From: Eubacteriaceae bacterium
GTDB lineage: Bacteria > Bacillota > Clostridia > Peptostreptococcales > Anaerovoracaceae
Assembly (NCBI GenBank): GCA_902362435.1
Contig: CABIWW010000003.1
Span: 1 to 64,000, forward strand
Reading direction: 5' to 3'
Length of the DNA stretch: 64,000 bases
The notes beneath the pieces are model-generated. The model did no database searches, had not been told where the DNA came from, and was given only the letters and a program-made list of their open reading frames with translations. The translations under genes and the position numbers were made by a program. Below are positions 1 through 8,893 of this stretch, one piece after another. Position 1 is the stretch's first letter. Each line of letters begins with the position of its first letter.

Positions 1-24
1 TCTTGAATACTTTGATCGTGCCAT
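1..24 (-). CDS. IS3-type OrfA, first 8 codons only
   Basis: ATG at 24 with GGAGG about 8 nt upstream opens a frame reading MARSKYSR before the window ends. Basic N-termini of this style are usual for the small HTH OrfA protein of IS3-family transposases, which binds the element ends and is frameshift-fused to OrfB. Only eight residues are visible, so this is a start-site call supported by the adjacent IS terminus. Confidence 0.45.
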
Positions 25-91
25 AGTGTACCTCCGTATTGTCTCTATTATATCATCTTTTTTCAGACTCTACTTTTTGGGGTACACCTCA
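1..91 (-). mobile_element. Left end of an IS3-family-like insertion sequence (cut by window edge)
   Basis: Reading the minus strand from 91, the sequence begins TGAGGTGTACCCCAAAAAGT, a TG-starting terminus with the ACCCCAAAAAGT core often seen at IS3-family ends. A TATAAT box, a GGAGG ribosome site and an ATG at 24 follow. The rest of the element lies outside the window, so the family call rests on this terminus and the first eight codons. Confidence 0.55.
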
Positions 92-121
92 GACCCTAAG
101 ATTAAGTTCAGAGTAATATGG

Positions 122-189
122 AAGTGGCTCACTTTCAAGCGAGCATTTTTACTAAAAGTGGCTCACTTTTAGATTAGCATTTATAGGCG
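122..189. repeat. Two tandem 34-bp imperfect repeats (IS21-like end)
   Basis: Two units start at 122 and 156, each opening with AAGTGGCTCACTTT and sharing an AGCATTT block later in the unit. They lie just beyond the stop of a truncated IS21-like reading frame. Multiple terminal repeats are known for IS21-family ends, so these probably mark the distal end of a deleted element. Confidence 0.5.
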
Positions 190-258
190 GATTGAGGTGA
201 GCGGAATGTTTTTATCCCGCATCTCGATTACTCCAACAATTGTGCTGTAGTCATGCAT
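181..258 (-). pseudogene. Truncated IS21-like transposase N-terminus (25 codons)
   Basis: On the minus strand an AAGGAG site precedes ATG at 258; the frame reads MHDYSTIVGVIEMRDKNIPL and stops after 25 residues at 181. It looks like the start of an IstA-type transposase that has lost nearly all its length, leaving the start joined to the repeats at 122-189. The well-formed ribosome site and the flanking repeat arrays on both sides suggest an internally deleted IS21-family element. The family call from so short a peptide is tentative. Confidence 0.4.
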
Positions 259-311
259 AATCAATACTCCTTTCGTAAATTTTTTAACTACGAAAGGAAC
301 TATAAAACTTT

Positions 312-401
312 ACCGTTTGGAACGGAAGTGTTCACCGAACGTCCGGAAACGGGTTTACCGATTCAAGCGGAATCAATTCACCGTTGGAGCGGAATATGCA
401 C
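312..401. repeat. Four tandem 22-23-bp repeats with ACCG...CGGAA core
   Basis: Units begin at 312, 334, 357 and 380. Each has ACCG, seven or eight variable bases, then CGGAA (TCCGGAA, AGCGGAA and similar), spaced 22-23 bp, i.e. about two helical turns. They lie upstream of the truncated frame at 258 and resemble the multiple transposase-binding repeats of an IS21-family left end. Four degenerate units without conserved unit identity do not fit a CRISPR. Confidence 0.6.
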
Positions 402-487
402 AATATTAATCTACAAAATATCAAAAATTTCTGACAGCCGCGAAAATCGTGCACTCCCCCTTTTATGATTCTAATGGTAACAGAAAA

Positions 488-509
488 CCTGTCCCAATAT
501 AGGGACAGG
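488..509. repeat. Hairpin abutting the left end of the IS1182-type element
   Basis: CCTGTCCC (488-495), a 6-nt loop, and GGGACAGG (502-509) form a perfect 8-bp stem ending one base before the left inverted repeat. A hairpin of the same overall length sits against the right end (2172-2193). These may be part of the element or may mark insertion into or between hairpins. Confidence 0.7.
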
Positions 510-668
510 CCAAACTGTAGACAAAGCCCACATGTAAAAGTGTGGACTTTGTTTTGTTTTTGGTGTTTTCACAGTGTCAAATCAGTGTGTTTTGAGTACA
601 TACAATCCTCTGAAATGTTGAATTTCCAATGGCTTTATGGTATCATGATCTAAGAAAAGAGGTTCGAT

Positions 669-2120
669 ATGATTACTAAAAATGTAAGCAATAAGGGTCA
701 GGTCCAGATTGTTTCTCTAGATCAACTGGTGCCAGAAGACCACATCCTTCGCAAAATAGACCGTTCAGTGGATTTCTCATTCATATACGATTTAGTCGAA
801 GACAAGTATTCTTCCGATAACGGCAGACCAAGTATCGATCCGGTTATGCTGATCAAGATCCCGATCATACAGTACATGTTTGGTATTAAAAGTATGCGCC
901 AGACAATAAAGGACATTGAAGTCAATGTAGCTTACAAATGGTTCCTGGGATTGGATTTCTTTGATCCGGTTCCTCATTTCAGCACTTTTGGAAAGAACTA
1001 CAAAAGGAGATTCGAAGACACAGATTTATTCGAGCAGATTTTCGCAAACATTCTAATGCAGTGCATGAAATATGATCTTGTAGCTCCTTCAACCATTTTC
1101 GTTGATGCGACTCATGTAAAGGCGGCTGCTAACAGAAAGAAATCAAAAAAGATTCTTGTTGCCAGGAAAACTGCAAGATTTTACGATGAACAACTCAAGA
1201 GCGAAATCAATGCGGATCGCGAAGCTCATGGTAAGAAACCTCTTAAGGATAAAGAAGATGATAACAGCGATGATGATCCCGGTAATCTATCAGGGCAAAA
1301 CGGGGACTTAAAGGAAAAGAAGGAAAGCACCACAGATCCTGAAAGCGGATGGTTCCATAAGGGAGAACACAAAGAAGTCTTTGCATATGCCGTTGAAGCT
1401 GCATGCGACAGACATGGATGGATCCTTGGTTATACAATACACCCTGGCAATGAACATGATTACATGACCTTTCCTTCAATATACAAGAAGCTTAAGCGGT
1501 ATGATCCCGGCATAATAGTAGCTGATGCAGGTTACAAAACACCAGCCATAGCAAAGCTGTTAATAGATGACGTAGTAATACCTGTGTTCCCGTACACGAG
1601 ACCGATGACGAAAGAGGGGTTCTTTAAGAAATACGAGTATGTATATGACGAATATTTCGACTGCTGCATTTGCCCGAACAATCAGATCCTGAAATATGCT
1701 ACAACAAACAGAGAGGGCTATCGGGAATACAAGAGTAATCCTGATGTATGTGAAAGATGCCCCTACATATCTCAGTGTACACAAAGCAAAAACCACCAAA
1801 AGGTAGTTACAAGGCACCTGTGGCAGGATTACATTGATACATGTGAAGATATCAGGCATAGCACTGGAATGAAAGAAGTCTACAACAAACGTAAGGAGAC
1901 CATAGAGAGAATCTTCGGTGTAGCAAAAGAAAATCATTGCATGAGATATACCCAGCAACGTGGTAAGGCTAAAATGGCCATGAAGGTTGGGCTTACCTTT
2001 GCATGCCTGAACATGAAAAAACTGGCTAAACTACTGCCAAGGAGAAAGAAAAATATGCTGACTTCTTGCCGATGTTCTCGTTTTTCAAGCCATATTTGGA
2101 ATTTTAACCCGATCACATAG
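669..2120 (+). CDS. IS1182-family DDE transposase
   Basis: This 483-residue protein should cut and join the element's ends. The N-terminal part (about 1-130) has the layout of the DUF772 DNA-binding region (DQLVPEDHILRKID near the start, GRPSIDPVMLIKI). The catalytic domain supplies the expected acidic residues: IFVDATHVKA (first Asp), IIVADAGYKTP (second Asp) and KRKETIERIFGVAKE (Glu). Cysteine pairs CPNNQ and CERCPYISQC form the zinc-like insert common in this family. Length is normal and there is no frameshift. An AGAGG site lies upstream of ATG 669, and a hairpin terminator follows the stop. Confidence 0.93.
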   Translation: MITKNVSNKGQVQIVSLDQLVPEDHILRKIDRSVDFSFIYDLVEDKYSSDNGRPSIDPVMLIKIPIIQYMFGIKSMRQTIKDIEVNVAYKWFLGLDFFDPVPHFSTFGKNYKRRFEDTDLFEQIFANILMQCMKYDLVAPSTIFVDATHVKAAANRKKSKKILVARKTARFYDEQLKSEINADREAHGKKPLKDKEDDNSDDDPGNLSGQNGDLKEKKESTTDPESGWFHKGEHKEVFAYAVEAACDRHGWILGYTIHPGNEHDYMTFPSIYKKLKRYDPGIIVADAGYKTPAIAKLLIDDVVIPVFPYTRPMTKEGFFKKYEYVYDEYFDCCICPNNQILKYATTNREGYREYKSNPDVCERCPYISQCTQSKNHQKVVTRHLWQDYIDTCEDIRHSTGMKEVYNKRKETIERIFGVAKENHCMRYTQQRGKAKMAMKVGLTFACLNMKKLAKLLPRRKKNMLTSCRCSRFSSHIWNFNPIT

Positions 2121-2124
2121 ACGA

Positions 2125-2159
2125 AAAGCCTCTCAGATTATGATAATCCAAGAGGCTTT
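2125..2159 (+). terminator. Hairpin after the transposase, overlapping the right IS end
   Basis: AAAGCCTCT (2125-2133) pairs with AGAGGCTTT (2151-2159), with GATTATGATAATC nested in the loop. It lies five bases after the transposase stop and overlaps the right inverted repeat, so it could stop transcription leaving the element and also present the end to transposase. Confidence 0.6.
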
Positions 2160-2171
2160 GTCTACAGTTTG

Positions 2172-2193
2172 AGGGTGTCTAAGCAGACACCCT
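2172..2193. repeat. Hairpin abutting the right end of the IS1182-type element
   Basis: AGGGTGTCT (2172-2180), loop AAGC, AGACACCCT (2185-2193): a perfect 9-bp stem starting immediately after the right inverted repeat. It mirrors the 22-nt hairpin on the left side. Confidence 0.7.
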
Positions 2194-2280
2194 ATACTAG
2201 GAATAGCTTTATTTCAAGCTTTTCTGGGTAATGAAACGAGTTTTCCGGATGATAAATCTTCATACTCTGTCTCATAAATT

Positions 2281-2298
2281 CTTTCGAAATTTCGAAAG
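2281..2298. repeat. Perfect 18-bp palindrome downstream of ppdK
   Basis: CTTTCGAAATTTCGAAAG reads the same on both strands. It sits about 45 bp past the ppdK stop and is not followed by a T-run on either strand, so it is a poor intrinsic terminator. It could be a protein-binding site; nothing else in 2194-2341 looks like a gene. Confidence 0.6.
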
Positions 2299-2341
2299 TT
2301 CCCAAAAAACAGCTCGGATCTTTTAGTGGCGTGGCTACAAG

Positions 2342-4963
2342 CTACTTCTGATTGATAGCTGCCTGTGCTGCTGCCAGTCTTGCGATAGGAACTCTGAACG
2401 GTGAGCATGATACGTACTGGAGCCCTACTGCATTGCAGAATGCGATCGACTTAGGATCTCCGCCGTGTTCTCCACAGATGCCGAGCTTGATGTTCGGTCT
2501 TGTCTGCTTACCGAGCTCTACAGCCATCTTCACGAGTTTGCCTACGCCTGTCTGGTCGATGCTCTGGAACGGATCATCCTCGAAGATGCCCTTGTCTCTG
2601 TATTCCTTGATGATCTTGCCTGTATCGTCTCTTGAGAATCCGAATGTCATCTGAGTCAGGTCATTAGTACCGAATGAGAAGAATTCAGCTTCTTCAGCGA
2701 TCTCATCTGCAGTCAGAGCTGCTCTAGGGATCTCGATCATGGTACCTACCATGTAATCGAACTTAACACCTTCTTCTTCCATTACCTTGTCGACAGTCTT
2801 GACTACTGTAGCCTTTACATCAGCCAGCTCAGCCTTCATGCCTACGAGCGGGATCATGATCTCAGGAATGATATCGTATCCCTTTTCAGCTCTTACCTTG
2901 ATAGCTGCTCTGATGATAGCTTCAGCCTGCATCTCTGCGATCTCAGGATATGTAACGGCAAGTCTGCAGCCTCTGTGTCCGAGCATAGGGTTGAACTCGT
3001 GGAGTTCTTCTGCCTTCTTGGCCAGTTTTTCGTATGGAACGTTGATCTGTGCCGACAGTTCATGAAGCTCTTCGTCTGTGTGCGGGATGAACTCGTGGAG
3101 AGGCGGATCCAGCAATCTGATAGTTACCGGTCTGTCACCCATAGTTTCATATATTCCCTCGAAGTCTCCCTGCTGATATGGCAGGAGGAACTTCAGAGCT
3201 TCTCTTCTCTCTTCTTCAGTATCAGCCATGATCATTCTTCTGATAGCCGGGATCCTCTCTTCTTCAAAGAACATGTGCTCAGTTCTGCAGAGTCCGATAC
3301 CTTCAGCACCGAAGTCAACTGCCTGCTTTGCATCTCTAGGATTGTCGGCATTTGTTCTTACCTTCAGGGTTCTGATATCATCAGCCCATGACATGATCTT
3401 TCCAAAGTCTCCTGACAGTTCAGGCGGAACAGTCTTTACCTGGCCTTTGAGTACGTCACCTGCAGATCCGTTCAGTGAGATGTAATCTCCCTCAACGAAA
3501 GTCTCTCCGCCGATGATGAGTTTCTTGTTGTCTTCATCCACCTTGATCTCTGAGCAGCCTGATACACAGCACTTACCCATACCTCTTGCAACTACTGCCG
3601 CATGTGATGTCATACCGCCTCTTGCTGTGAGGATACCTTCTGCTGCTACCATACCTGCAAGGTCTTCAGGTGATGTCTCGAGTCTTACGAGGATAGCCTT
3701 TTCTCCGTTTGCAACTGCTGCTTCTGCATCTGCAGCGTTGAAGTAGATCTTTCCTGTTGCTGCACCCGGTGATGCCGGAAGTCCCTTAGTCAGTTTCTCA
3801 GCCTTTGCGAGTTCATCTGCATCGAACATAGGGTGAAGCAGCTGATCGATCTGAGCCGGTTCTATACGCATAACTGCAGTTTCTTTATCTATGAGGCCTT
3901 CAGCTTCCATGTCAACAGCGATCTTCACTGCTGCAGGAGCTGTTCTCTTGCCGTTTCTTGTCTGGAGCATGTAAAGCTTTTCTCTTTCTACAGTGAACTC
4001 CATGTCCTGCATGTCTCTGTAGTGGTTTTCAAGAAGCTCTGCGATCCTTACGAATTCCTTGTAAACTTCAGGGAAAGCTTCTGCCATCTCTGCGATAGGC
4101 TGCGGTGTTCTGATACCTGCTACAACGTCTTCGCCCTGAGCGTTCACGAGGAACTCACCGAACAGCGCTTTTTCACCTGTTGCAGCATTTCTCGTAAATG
4201 CAACACCTGTACCTGATGTATCTCCCATGTTACCGAATACCATCGACTGCACGTTTACAGCTGTACCGATGCTGTCAGGAATCTCATTGAGCTTTCTGTA
4301 AAGGATAGCTCTGTCGTTGTTCCACGATCTGAATACTGCCATTACAGCTTCCATCAGCTGATCTTTAGGCTCCTGCGGGAAGTCTCTGCCCATTTCTTCC
4401 TTAACGAGAGCTTTGTATCCCGTGATGATCTCCTTGAGATCTTCTGTAGTGAGCTCTACGTCGAAAGTGCAGCCCTTCTTTTCTTTCTGTGCATCGAAGA
4501 TCGCATCGAACTTTCTCTTGTCGATCTCCATTACTACGTCTCCGAACATCTGGATGAATCTTCTGTAGCTGTCATATGCGAATCTAGGGTTTTCAGTAAG
4601 TGTCGCAAGACCTTCTACTGTATTGTCATTCAGACCCAGGTTCAGGATAGTGTCCATCATTCCCGGCATCGAGATCTTTGCACCTGAACGAACTGAAACC
4701 AGAAGCGGATTTCCTACGTCTCCGAATTTCTTTCCCGTAACATTTTCGAGCTCTTCGAGCTTTTCGAAAATTGCTGCTACTATATCTTCGCCGATAGTCT
4801 TTCCTTCTTCATAATATCTGTTGCATGCTTCAGTTGTTACTGTGAACCCAAAAGGCACCGGTAAACCTATCTTTGTCATTTCTGCCAGGTTTGCACCTTT
4901 GCCGCCCAGCAGATCTTTCATGTCTTTTGAGCCTTCATTGAATGAATACACAAATTTTTTCAT
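2342..4963 (-). CDS. ppdK: Pyruvate, phosphate dikinase
   Basis: It interconverts pyruvate, ATP and phosphate with PEP, AMP and PPi in the cytoplasm, giving PPi-linked glycolysis or gluconeogenesis in anaerobes. The 873-residue length is typical. The N-terminal nucleotide-binding domain starts with GGKGANLAEMTKIGLPVPFG. The central swivelling domain holds GGMTSHAAVVARGMGK, whose His carries the phosphate. The C-terminal PEP/pyruvate barrel ends with GICGEHGGDPKS, containing the catalytic Cys. It follows glyQS on the same strand (27 bp after its stop), the usual Firmicute neighbourhood. The PPDK regulatory kinase gene often found next door is absent here. Confidence 0.97.
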   Translation of the reverse strand: MKKFVYSFNEGSKDMKDLLGGKGANLAEMTKIGLPVPFGFTVTTEACNRYYEEGKTIGEDIVAAIFEKLEELENVTGKKFGDVGNPLLVSVRSGAKISMPGMMDTILNLGLNDNTVEGLATLTENPRFAYDSYRRFIQMFGDVVMEIDKRKFDAIFDAQKEKKGCTFDVELTTEDLKEIITGYKALVKEEMGRDFPQEPKDQLMEAVMAVFRSWNNDRAILYRKLNEIPDSIGTAVNVQSMVFGNMGDTSGTGVAFTRNAATGEKALFGEFLVNAQGEDVVAGIRTPQPIAEMAEAFPEVYKEFVRIAELLENHYRDMQDMEFTVEREKLYMLQTRNGKRTAPAAVKIAVDMEAEGLIDKETAVMRIEPAQIDQLLHPMFDADELAKAEKLTKGLPASPGAATGKIYFNAADAEAAVANGEKAILVRLETSPEDLAGMVAAEGILTARGGMTSHAAVVARGMGKCCVSGCSEIKVDEDNKKLIIGGETFVEGDYISLNGSAGDVLKGQVKTVPPELSGDFGKIMSWADDIRTLKVRTNADNPRDAKQAVDFGAEGIGLCRTEHMFFEEERIPAIRRMIMADTEEERREALKFLLPYQQGDFEGIYETMGDRPVTIRLLDPPLHEFIPHTDEELHELSAQINVPYEKLAKKAEELHEFNPMLGHRGCRLAVTYPEIAEMQAEAIIRAAIKVRAEKGYDIIPEIMIPLVGMKAELADVKATVVKTVDKVMEEEGVKFDYMVGTMIEIPRAALTADEIAEEAEFFSFGTNDLTQMTFGFSRDDTGKIIKEYRDKGIFEDDPFQSIDQTGVGKLVKMAVELGKQTRPNIKLGICGEHGGDPKSIAFCNAVGLQYVSCSPFRVPIARLAAAQAAINQK

Positions 4964-4990
4964 TTTACCTTTTACTCTCCTCGCTTTAAA

Positions 4991-6394
4991 TTAAAAGACT
5001 AATTTTTGCTCTATATATTCCTTTACCTGCTCAACAGGTATACGGATCTGTTCCATCGTGTCTCTGTCTCTTACAGTGACGCAACCGTCTGTCTCTGTAT
5101 CAAAGTCCACGCATATCGAGAACGGTGTTCCTATCTCGTCCTCTCTTCTGTATCTCTTGCCTATAGAGCCTGTGACATCGTAATCGACTGAGAAATGCTT
5201 TGCAAGTTCCTCATAGATAGGCTCAGCAACAGGTGCAAGCTTCTTTGCAAGAGGAAGCACTGCAGCCTTGAACGGAGCAAGCGCCGGATGCAGTCTCAGG
5301 ACTGTTCTCACGTCTTCCTTGCCCTTGCTGTCAGTCAGCACTTCTTCGTCATACGCTTCTGTAAGGAATGCCAGTGCCACACGATCAGCGCCGAGAGACG
5401 GCTCTATGCAGTAAGGCACGTATTTTTCATTCGTTTCAGGATCCATGTAGCTCATGTCCTGTCCTGAATGCTCCATGTGCTGCTTGAGGTCGAAGTCAGT
5501 TCTGTCTGCGATACCCCAGAGTTCTCCCCATCCAAACGGGAACCTGTACTCTATGTCTGTAGTCGCATTGCTGTAGTGTGACAGCTCTTCCTGATCATGA
5601 TCTCTGAGCTTTATGTTTTCGTCCTTCATTCCGAGCGCCTTCAGGAAGTTTACACAGTAATCCTTCCAGTATGCGAACCATTCAAGGTCTGTTCCCGGAG
5701 CACAGAAGAACTCGAGCTCCATCTGTTCGAATTCTCTCGTTCTGAAGATGAAGTTGCCCGGTGTGATCTCGTTTCTGAACGATTTTCCCACCTGCGCTAT
5801 ACCGAACGGGATCTTCTTTCTTGAAGTTCTCTGCACGTTTTTGAAGTTGACGAATATTCCCTGAGCAGTTTCCGGTCTGAGGAAAATCTCCGCTTTGGAA
5901 TCCTCCGTAACGCCCTGGAAAGTCTTGAACATGAGATTGAACTGGCGGATACCTGTGAAGTCTGACTTGCCGCATTCGGGGCATTTGATGCCTTTTTCCT
6001 CGATGAATGACTGCAGCTTGTCATTCGACCATCCGTCAACTGTGATATCTTCCATTCCCTGTTCCTTGAGCCAGCCTTCGATAAGCTGGTCTGCTCTGAA
6101 TCTCGACTTGCAGCTCTTGCAGTCGATCAGCGGATCCGCGAATCCTCCAACGTGTCCTGAAGCCACCCATGTCTGCGGGTTCATCAGTATCGCTGCATCA
6201 AGGCCCACGTTGTATTTTGACTCCTGAACGAATTTCTTCCACCATGCCTTCTTGATGTTGTTCTTGAACTCAACACCGAGCGGACCGTAATCCCATGTGT
6301 TGGCCAGCCCGCCGTATATTTCAGAACCCGGATAGATATATCCTCTGTTCTTCGCCAGGGCTGTAAGCTTTTCCATTGTAACTTTTCTGCTCAT
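4991..6394 (-). CDS. glyQS: Glycyl-tRNA synthetase, single-chain dimeric type
   Basis: It charges tRNA-Gly. This is the eukaryote/archaea-like alpha2 class II enzyme, not the bacterial alpha2beta2 GlyQ/GlyS pair. Class II motif 2 is visible as [21 protein letters not shown] and motif 3 as [14 protein letters not shown]; the C-terminal third is the anticodon-binding domain. I chose ATG 6394 ([10 protein letters not shown], 467 residues) because GGAAGTAAGGAA precedes it and the family starts there; a longer in-frame extension has no match. No glycine T-box is visible, since the DUF4342 gene ends only 25 bp upstream, so it is probably transcribed with the operon. Confidence 0.96.
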   Translation of the reverse strand: MSRKVTMEKLTALAKNRGYIYPGSEIYGGLANTWDYGPLGVEFKNNIKKAWWKKFVQESKYNVGLDAAILMNPQTWVASGHVGGFADPLIDCKSCKSRFRADQLIEGWLKEQGMEDITVDGWSNDKLQSFIEEKGIKCPECGKSDFTGIRQFNLMFKTFQGVTEDSKAEIFLRPETAQGIFVNFKNVQRTSRKKIPFGIAQVGKSFRNEITPGNFIFRTREFEQMELEFFCAPGTDLEWFAYWKDYCVNFLKALGMKDENIKLRDHDQEELSHYSNATTDIEYRFPFGWGELWGIADRTDFDLKQHMEHSGQDMSYMDPETNEKYVPYCIEPSLGADRVALAFLTEAYDEEVLTDSKGKEDVRTVLRLHPALAPFKAAVLPLAKKLAPVAEPIYEELAKHFSVDYDVTGSIGKRYRREDEIGTPFSICVDFDTETDGCVTVRDRDTMEQIRIPVEQVKEYIEQKLVF

Positions 6395-6419
6395 TTCCTT
6401 ACTTCCTTCTGATTTTTGT

Positions 6420-7187
6420 CTATTTCTCTTCCTCGGCCTCTTCTGTACCGCAGCAGCAACCGCATGTATCCTCTGCACCGGCTTCATCAGCTGCAGCTTC
6501 CTCTACTTCAGCCTCAGATGCTTCTGCCTCGCAGCCACATCCGCATGCACACTTGTCATCTGCACTTTCTGCAGCCACAGTATCTTCGTCTTCTGCCTTT
6601 ATCTCTGTATCCGCTTCATTCTCATCGAAGCATTCCGAGAAATCGAATTCTCCCGGACCCTTCTTGATGCGGTTCACAGCTTCTCCTGCCTTCTCGACAC
6701 CCTTCTGATATATCTGAGTGCTCTTTTCCTTTACCTCGCCGACCACATTGCTGCTTTTTTCAACAACTGTTCCCACAGCATCATTTACAGCATCGCTGAC
6801 GTCGATTATCGTTCCGTCATCCTTGATCACTTCTATAGTGCATCTGAATCCGAATGCAGCGACTACAGCGACCACTGACGCGATCGGAGCGATCACTATA
6901 CCCACGATACCTGCATTCACAGGCACATTGAGGATCGTTTCATCATCCCTCTTTACCTGGATCTTTGCAACGTTGCCCTTCTTAACGAGTTCTTTGAGAC
7001 TGTCAAAAAGAGCCTCCCCCTTCTTGCCGAAACCTCTCTTCTTCTCTCCGGCATTCACTGTTTCTTCGATAGCGATTATCGCATCCACTACGCTGCCGTC
7101 AGCCTCTTCGAGCGCTGCTTTAGCCTCTGCATATGTCACGCCTGTTCTATCCTTCACCAGTTCGATTTTCTCTAATGTGATTTCCAT
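6420..7187 (-). CDS. DUF4342 protein with UBA-like N-terminus and Cys-rich acidic tail
   Basis: This 255-residue protein has unknown function. Residues 1-45 look like the three-helix UBA/EF-Ts-N fold ([20 protein letters not shown]). Residues about 55-125 match the DUF4342 pattern, with a hydrophobic [20 protein letters not shown] segment that may enter a membrane. The tail after about 180 is very acidic and holds two cysteine clusters, CACGCGC and CGCCC, suited to metal binding. GGAGG precedes ATG 7187. It lies between recO and glyQS, where clostridial genomes more often go straight from one to the other. The tail's composition is unlike its neighbours. Confidence 0.8.
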   Translation of the reverse strand: MEITLEKIELVKDRTGVTYAEAKAALEEADGSVVDAIIAIEETVNAGEKKRGFGKKGEALFDSLKELVKKGNVAKIQVKRDDETILNVPVNAGIVGIVIAPIASVVAVVAAFGFRCTIEVIKDDGTIIDVSDAVNDAVGTVVEKSSNVVGEVKEKSTQIYQKGVEKAGEAVNRIKKGPGEFDFSECFDENEADTEIKAEDEDTVAAESADDKCACGCGCEAEASEAEVEEAAADEAGAEDTCGCCCGTEEAEEEK

Positions 7188-7207
7188 ACTCTACCTCCTG
7201 TTCAACT

Positions 7208-7960
7208 CTACATTTGAATAAGTTTTTCACTTTTTAAGTCCGAAGCGTCAAGGTAGTATGCTGCATATTCTCTGATTATCTCCTGCAGCAGCCTGCCCGC
7301 GTCTTCTTTCAATGCAAGATGTTCCAGTTTTTTTAACGGATTCACCGTAAAATACTTTAATATATCTAATATACCAAATTTAATGTCATAAATCAATGTA
7401 TGGCATTCTAAATTTTCTTTACTCTTCAGACAGTCACTGCATATTATTCCCCCGTCGGGAATGCTGAATTTAGCTGCCGGCTTTTTTTCTCCGCAGACCG
7501 CACAGTGGTCGAGCTGCGGCATCACTCCCGAATACCTCAGTACCTTCGTCTGATAAGCGAGGACCAGTGTCCCTATGCCCCTGCTACGGTTTTCCAGCAT
7601 ATCGAAAAAGTCGATCAGCAGACTGAATATCCCCGGAGACGGGACTTCGTCCGACAGTATGCGTTCAGTGAATTCCAGCACATACGCCCCGTTCATGTAC
7701 TTGTCGACATCCTCGCCGATCCCGTAGTAGCTCCTTATCACATCCGCACTGTTTATGTTATAGCTTTCACGGTTTTTGAACATCTCGTAACGTCCGTATG
7801 TGAACGGTCTCAGAGCCAGTGAGCTTCTGTTCCTGCCCTTTTCGGCTATGCTCGTGCCTGCGCTGATCTTGCCGTATTTCTTTGAAAAAAGCAGCACCAT
7901 GCGCCTGCCGTATGAAGTTTTTACCTGTCTGAGCACTATGCCCTCTGTATCAGTAAGCAA
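7208..7960 (-). CDS. recO: DNA repair protein RecO
   Basis: RecO helps load RecA onto SSB-coated single strands in the RecFOR gap-repair pathway. The 250 residues show the N-terminal OB fold (TDTEGIVLRQVKTSYGRRMVLLFSKKYGK) and a central zinc site formed by CAVCG and CSDC. The start appears to be TTG at 7960, eight bases after the era stop; no ATG fits the OB-fold start. The gene sits directly after era, as in most Firmicutes. Confidence 0.93.
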   Translation of the reverse strand: MLTDTEGIVLRQVKTSYGRRMVLLFSKKYGKISAGTSIAEKGRNRSSLALRPFTYGRYEMFKNRESYNINSADVIRSYYGIGEDVDKYMNGAYVLEFTERILSDEVPSPGIFSLLIDFFDMLENRSRGIGTLVLAYQTKVLRYSGVMPQLDHCAVCGEKKPAAKFSIPDGGIICSDCLKSKENLECHTLIYDIKFGILDILKYFTVNPLKKLEHLALKEDAGRLLQEIIREYAAYYLDASDLKSEKLIQM

Positions 7961-7968
7961 CCCTGCAC

Positions 7969-8868
7969 CTAATCCTTGTATCCGAAATTGGAAAGAGCTA
8001 TATCGCTGTCACGCCAGTTTTCCTTGACCTTTACCCACAGCTCCAGGAACACTTTCGTTCCCAGCAGCGCCTCGATCTCCTGACGGGCGCTCTTGCCGAT
8101 GCCCTTGAGCTTCCTGCCGCCTTTTCCGATTATCATACCTTTATGCGATTTCTTCTCGCAGTATATCACGGCGCTGATCCTCGTCAGGCTGCGCTCTTCC
8201 TTATACTGCTCTATCTCGACCGCAACACCGTGAGGAACTTCATCCTGCAGATATAGAAGGATCTTTTCTCTTATTATCTCGCTCACGATAAAACGCTCCG
8301 GATGCTCCGTTATCATGTCGTCCGGGAAGAACATCGGCCCTTCCTCCATGAAGCCCACCGCGCATTTTATCACATCATCGACATTTTTGCCTTCTATCGC
8401 CGATACGCCTATGATTTCTTCGAAAATTCCGAGCTTGTCATATTCTTCATACACTTCTCTGAAAAAGTCAGGCTCCATCTTGTCTATCTTGTTTATCACA
8501 AGTATCTTAGGCGTCGTTACGTTGTCCAGCAGGTCGACGATGTATTTGTCTCCCGGTCCGGCCGACAGCTTGTCGTCGACGATGAATATTATCGCTTCGA
8601 CTTCGTTGAAAGTCCCTGTAGCCGTATCCGTCATGTATTCGCCGAGCTTTGTCCTCGGACGGTGTATGCCCGGTGTGTCTATGAACACCATCTGTGTATC
8701 TTCTTTTATCTCTTCGTCGGCATAATGTGTATAGATGCCTCTTATCGCATTTCTCGTTGTCTGAGGCTTGTCTGTCGTTATTGCTATCTTTTCCCCCAGG
8801 ATGGCATTCAGCAGCGTTGATTTGCCCACATTAGGTCTTCCGACTATGGCAATGAATCCAGTCTTCAT
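7969..8868 (-). CDS. era: GTPase Era
   Basis: Era binds the 3' end of 16S rRNA and is needed for 30S subunit maturation. The G domain shows GRPNVGKST (G1), TTRNAIRGI (G2), DTPGIH (G3) and NKID (G4). The KH domain follows, with GKGGRKLKGIGKSARQEIEALL. I chose ATG 8868 (MKTGFIAIVGRP, 299 residues) because GGAGGATAAG stands directly before it; a longer frame to 8919 overlaps cdd and is not conserved in this family. Confidence 0.97.
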   Translation of the reverse strand: MKTGFIAIVGRPNVGKSTLLNAILGEKIAITTDKPQTTRNAIRGIYTHYADEEIKEDTQMVFIDTPGIHRPRTKLGEYMTDTATGTFNEVEAIIFIVDDKLSAGPGDKYIVDLLDNVTTPKILVINKIDKMEPDFFREVYEEYDKLGIFEEIIGVSAIEGKNVDDVIKCAVGFMEEGPMFFPDDMITEHPERFIVSEIIREKILLYLQDEVPHGVAVEIEQYKEERSLTRISAVIYCEKKSHKGMIIGKGGRKLKGIGKSARQEIEALLGTKVFLELWVKVKENWRDSDIALSNFGYKD

Positions 8869-8893
8869 CTTATCCTCCATTTCTGCCGCAGCA

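Larger units (their letters stand above)
511..2171 (+). mobile_element. IS1182-family insertion sequence, apparently complete
   Basis: Perfect 18-bp terminal inverted repeats bound it: CAAACTGTAGACAAAGCC at 511-528 and its reverse complement at 2154-2171. The 1661-bp element carries one full-length transposase gene. Both ends also have internal imperfect hairpins (521-552 and 2125-2159) that include part of the inverted repeat, and 22-nt hairpins lie immediately outside each end. I could not identify a simple direct target duplication. The intact frame and perfect ends suggest recent mobility. Confidence 0.85.

Noticed and set aside
312..401. CRISPR-like short tandem repeats
   Set aside because: Units are only 22-23 bp apart with no spacer between repeats and little identity outside ACCG/CGGAA; they fit transposon end repeats better.
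253..653. Two short plus-strand frames (71 and 62 residues) before the transposase
   Set aside because: They run across the repeat arrays, the hairpin and the inverted repeat of the insertion sequence, with no ribosome sites or family resemblance.
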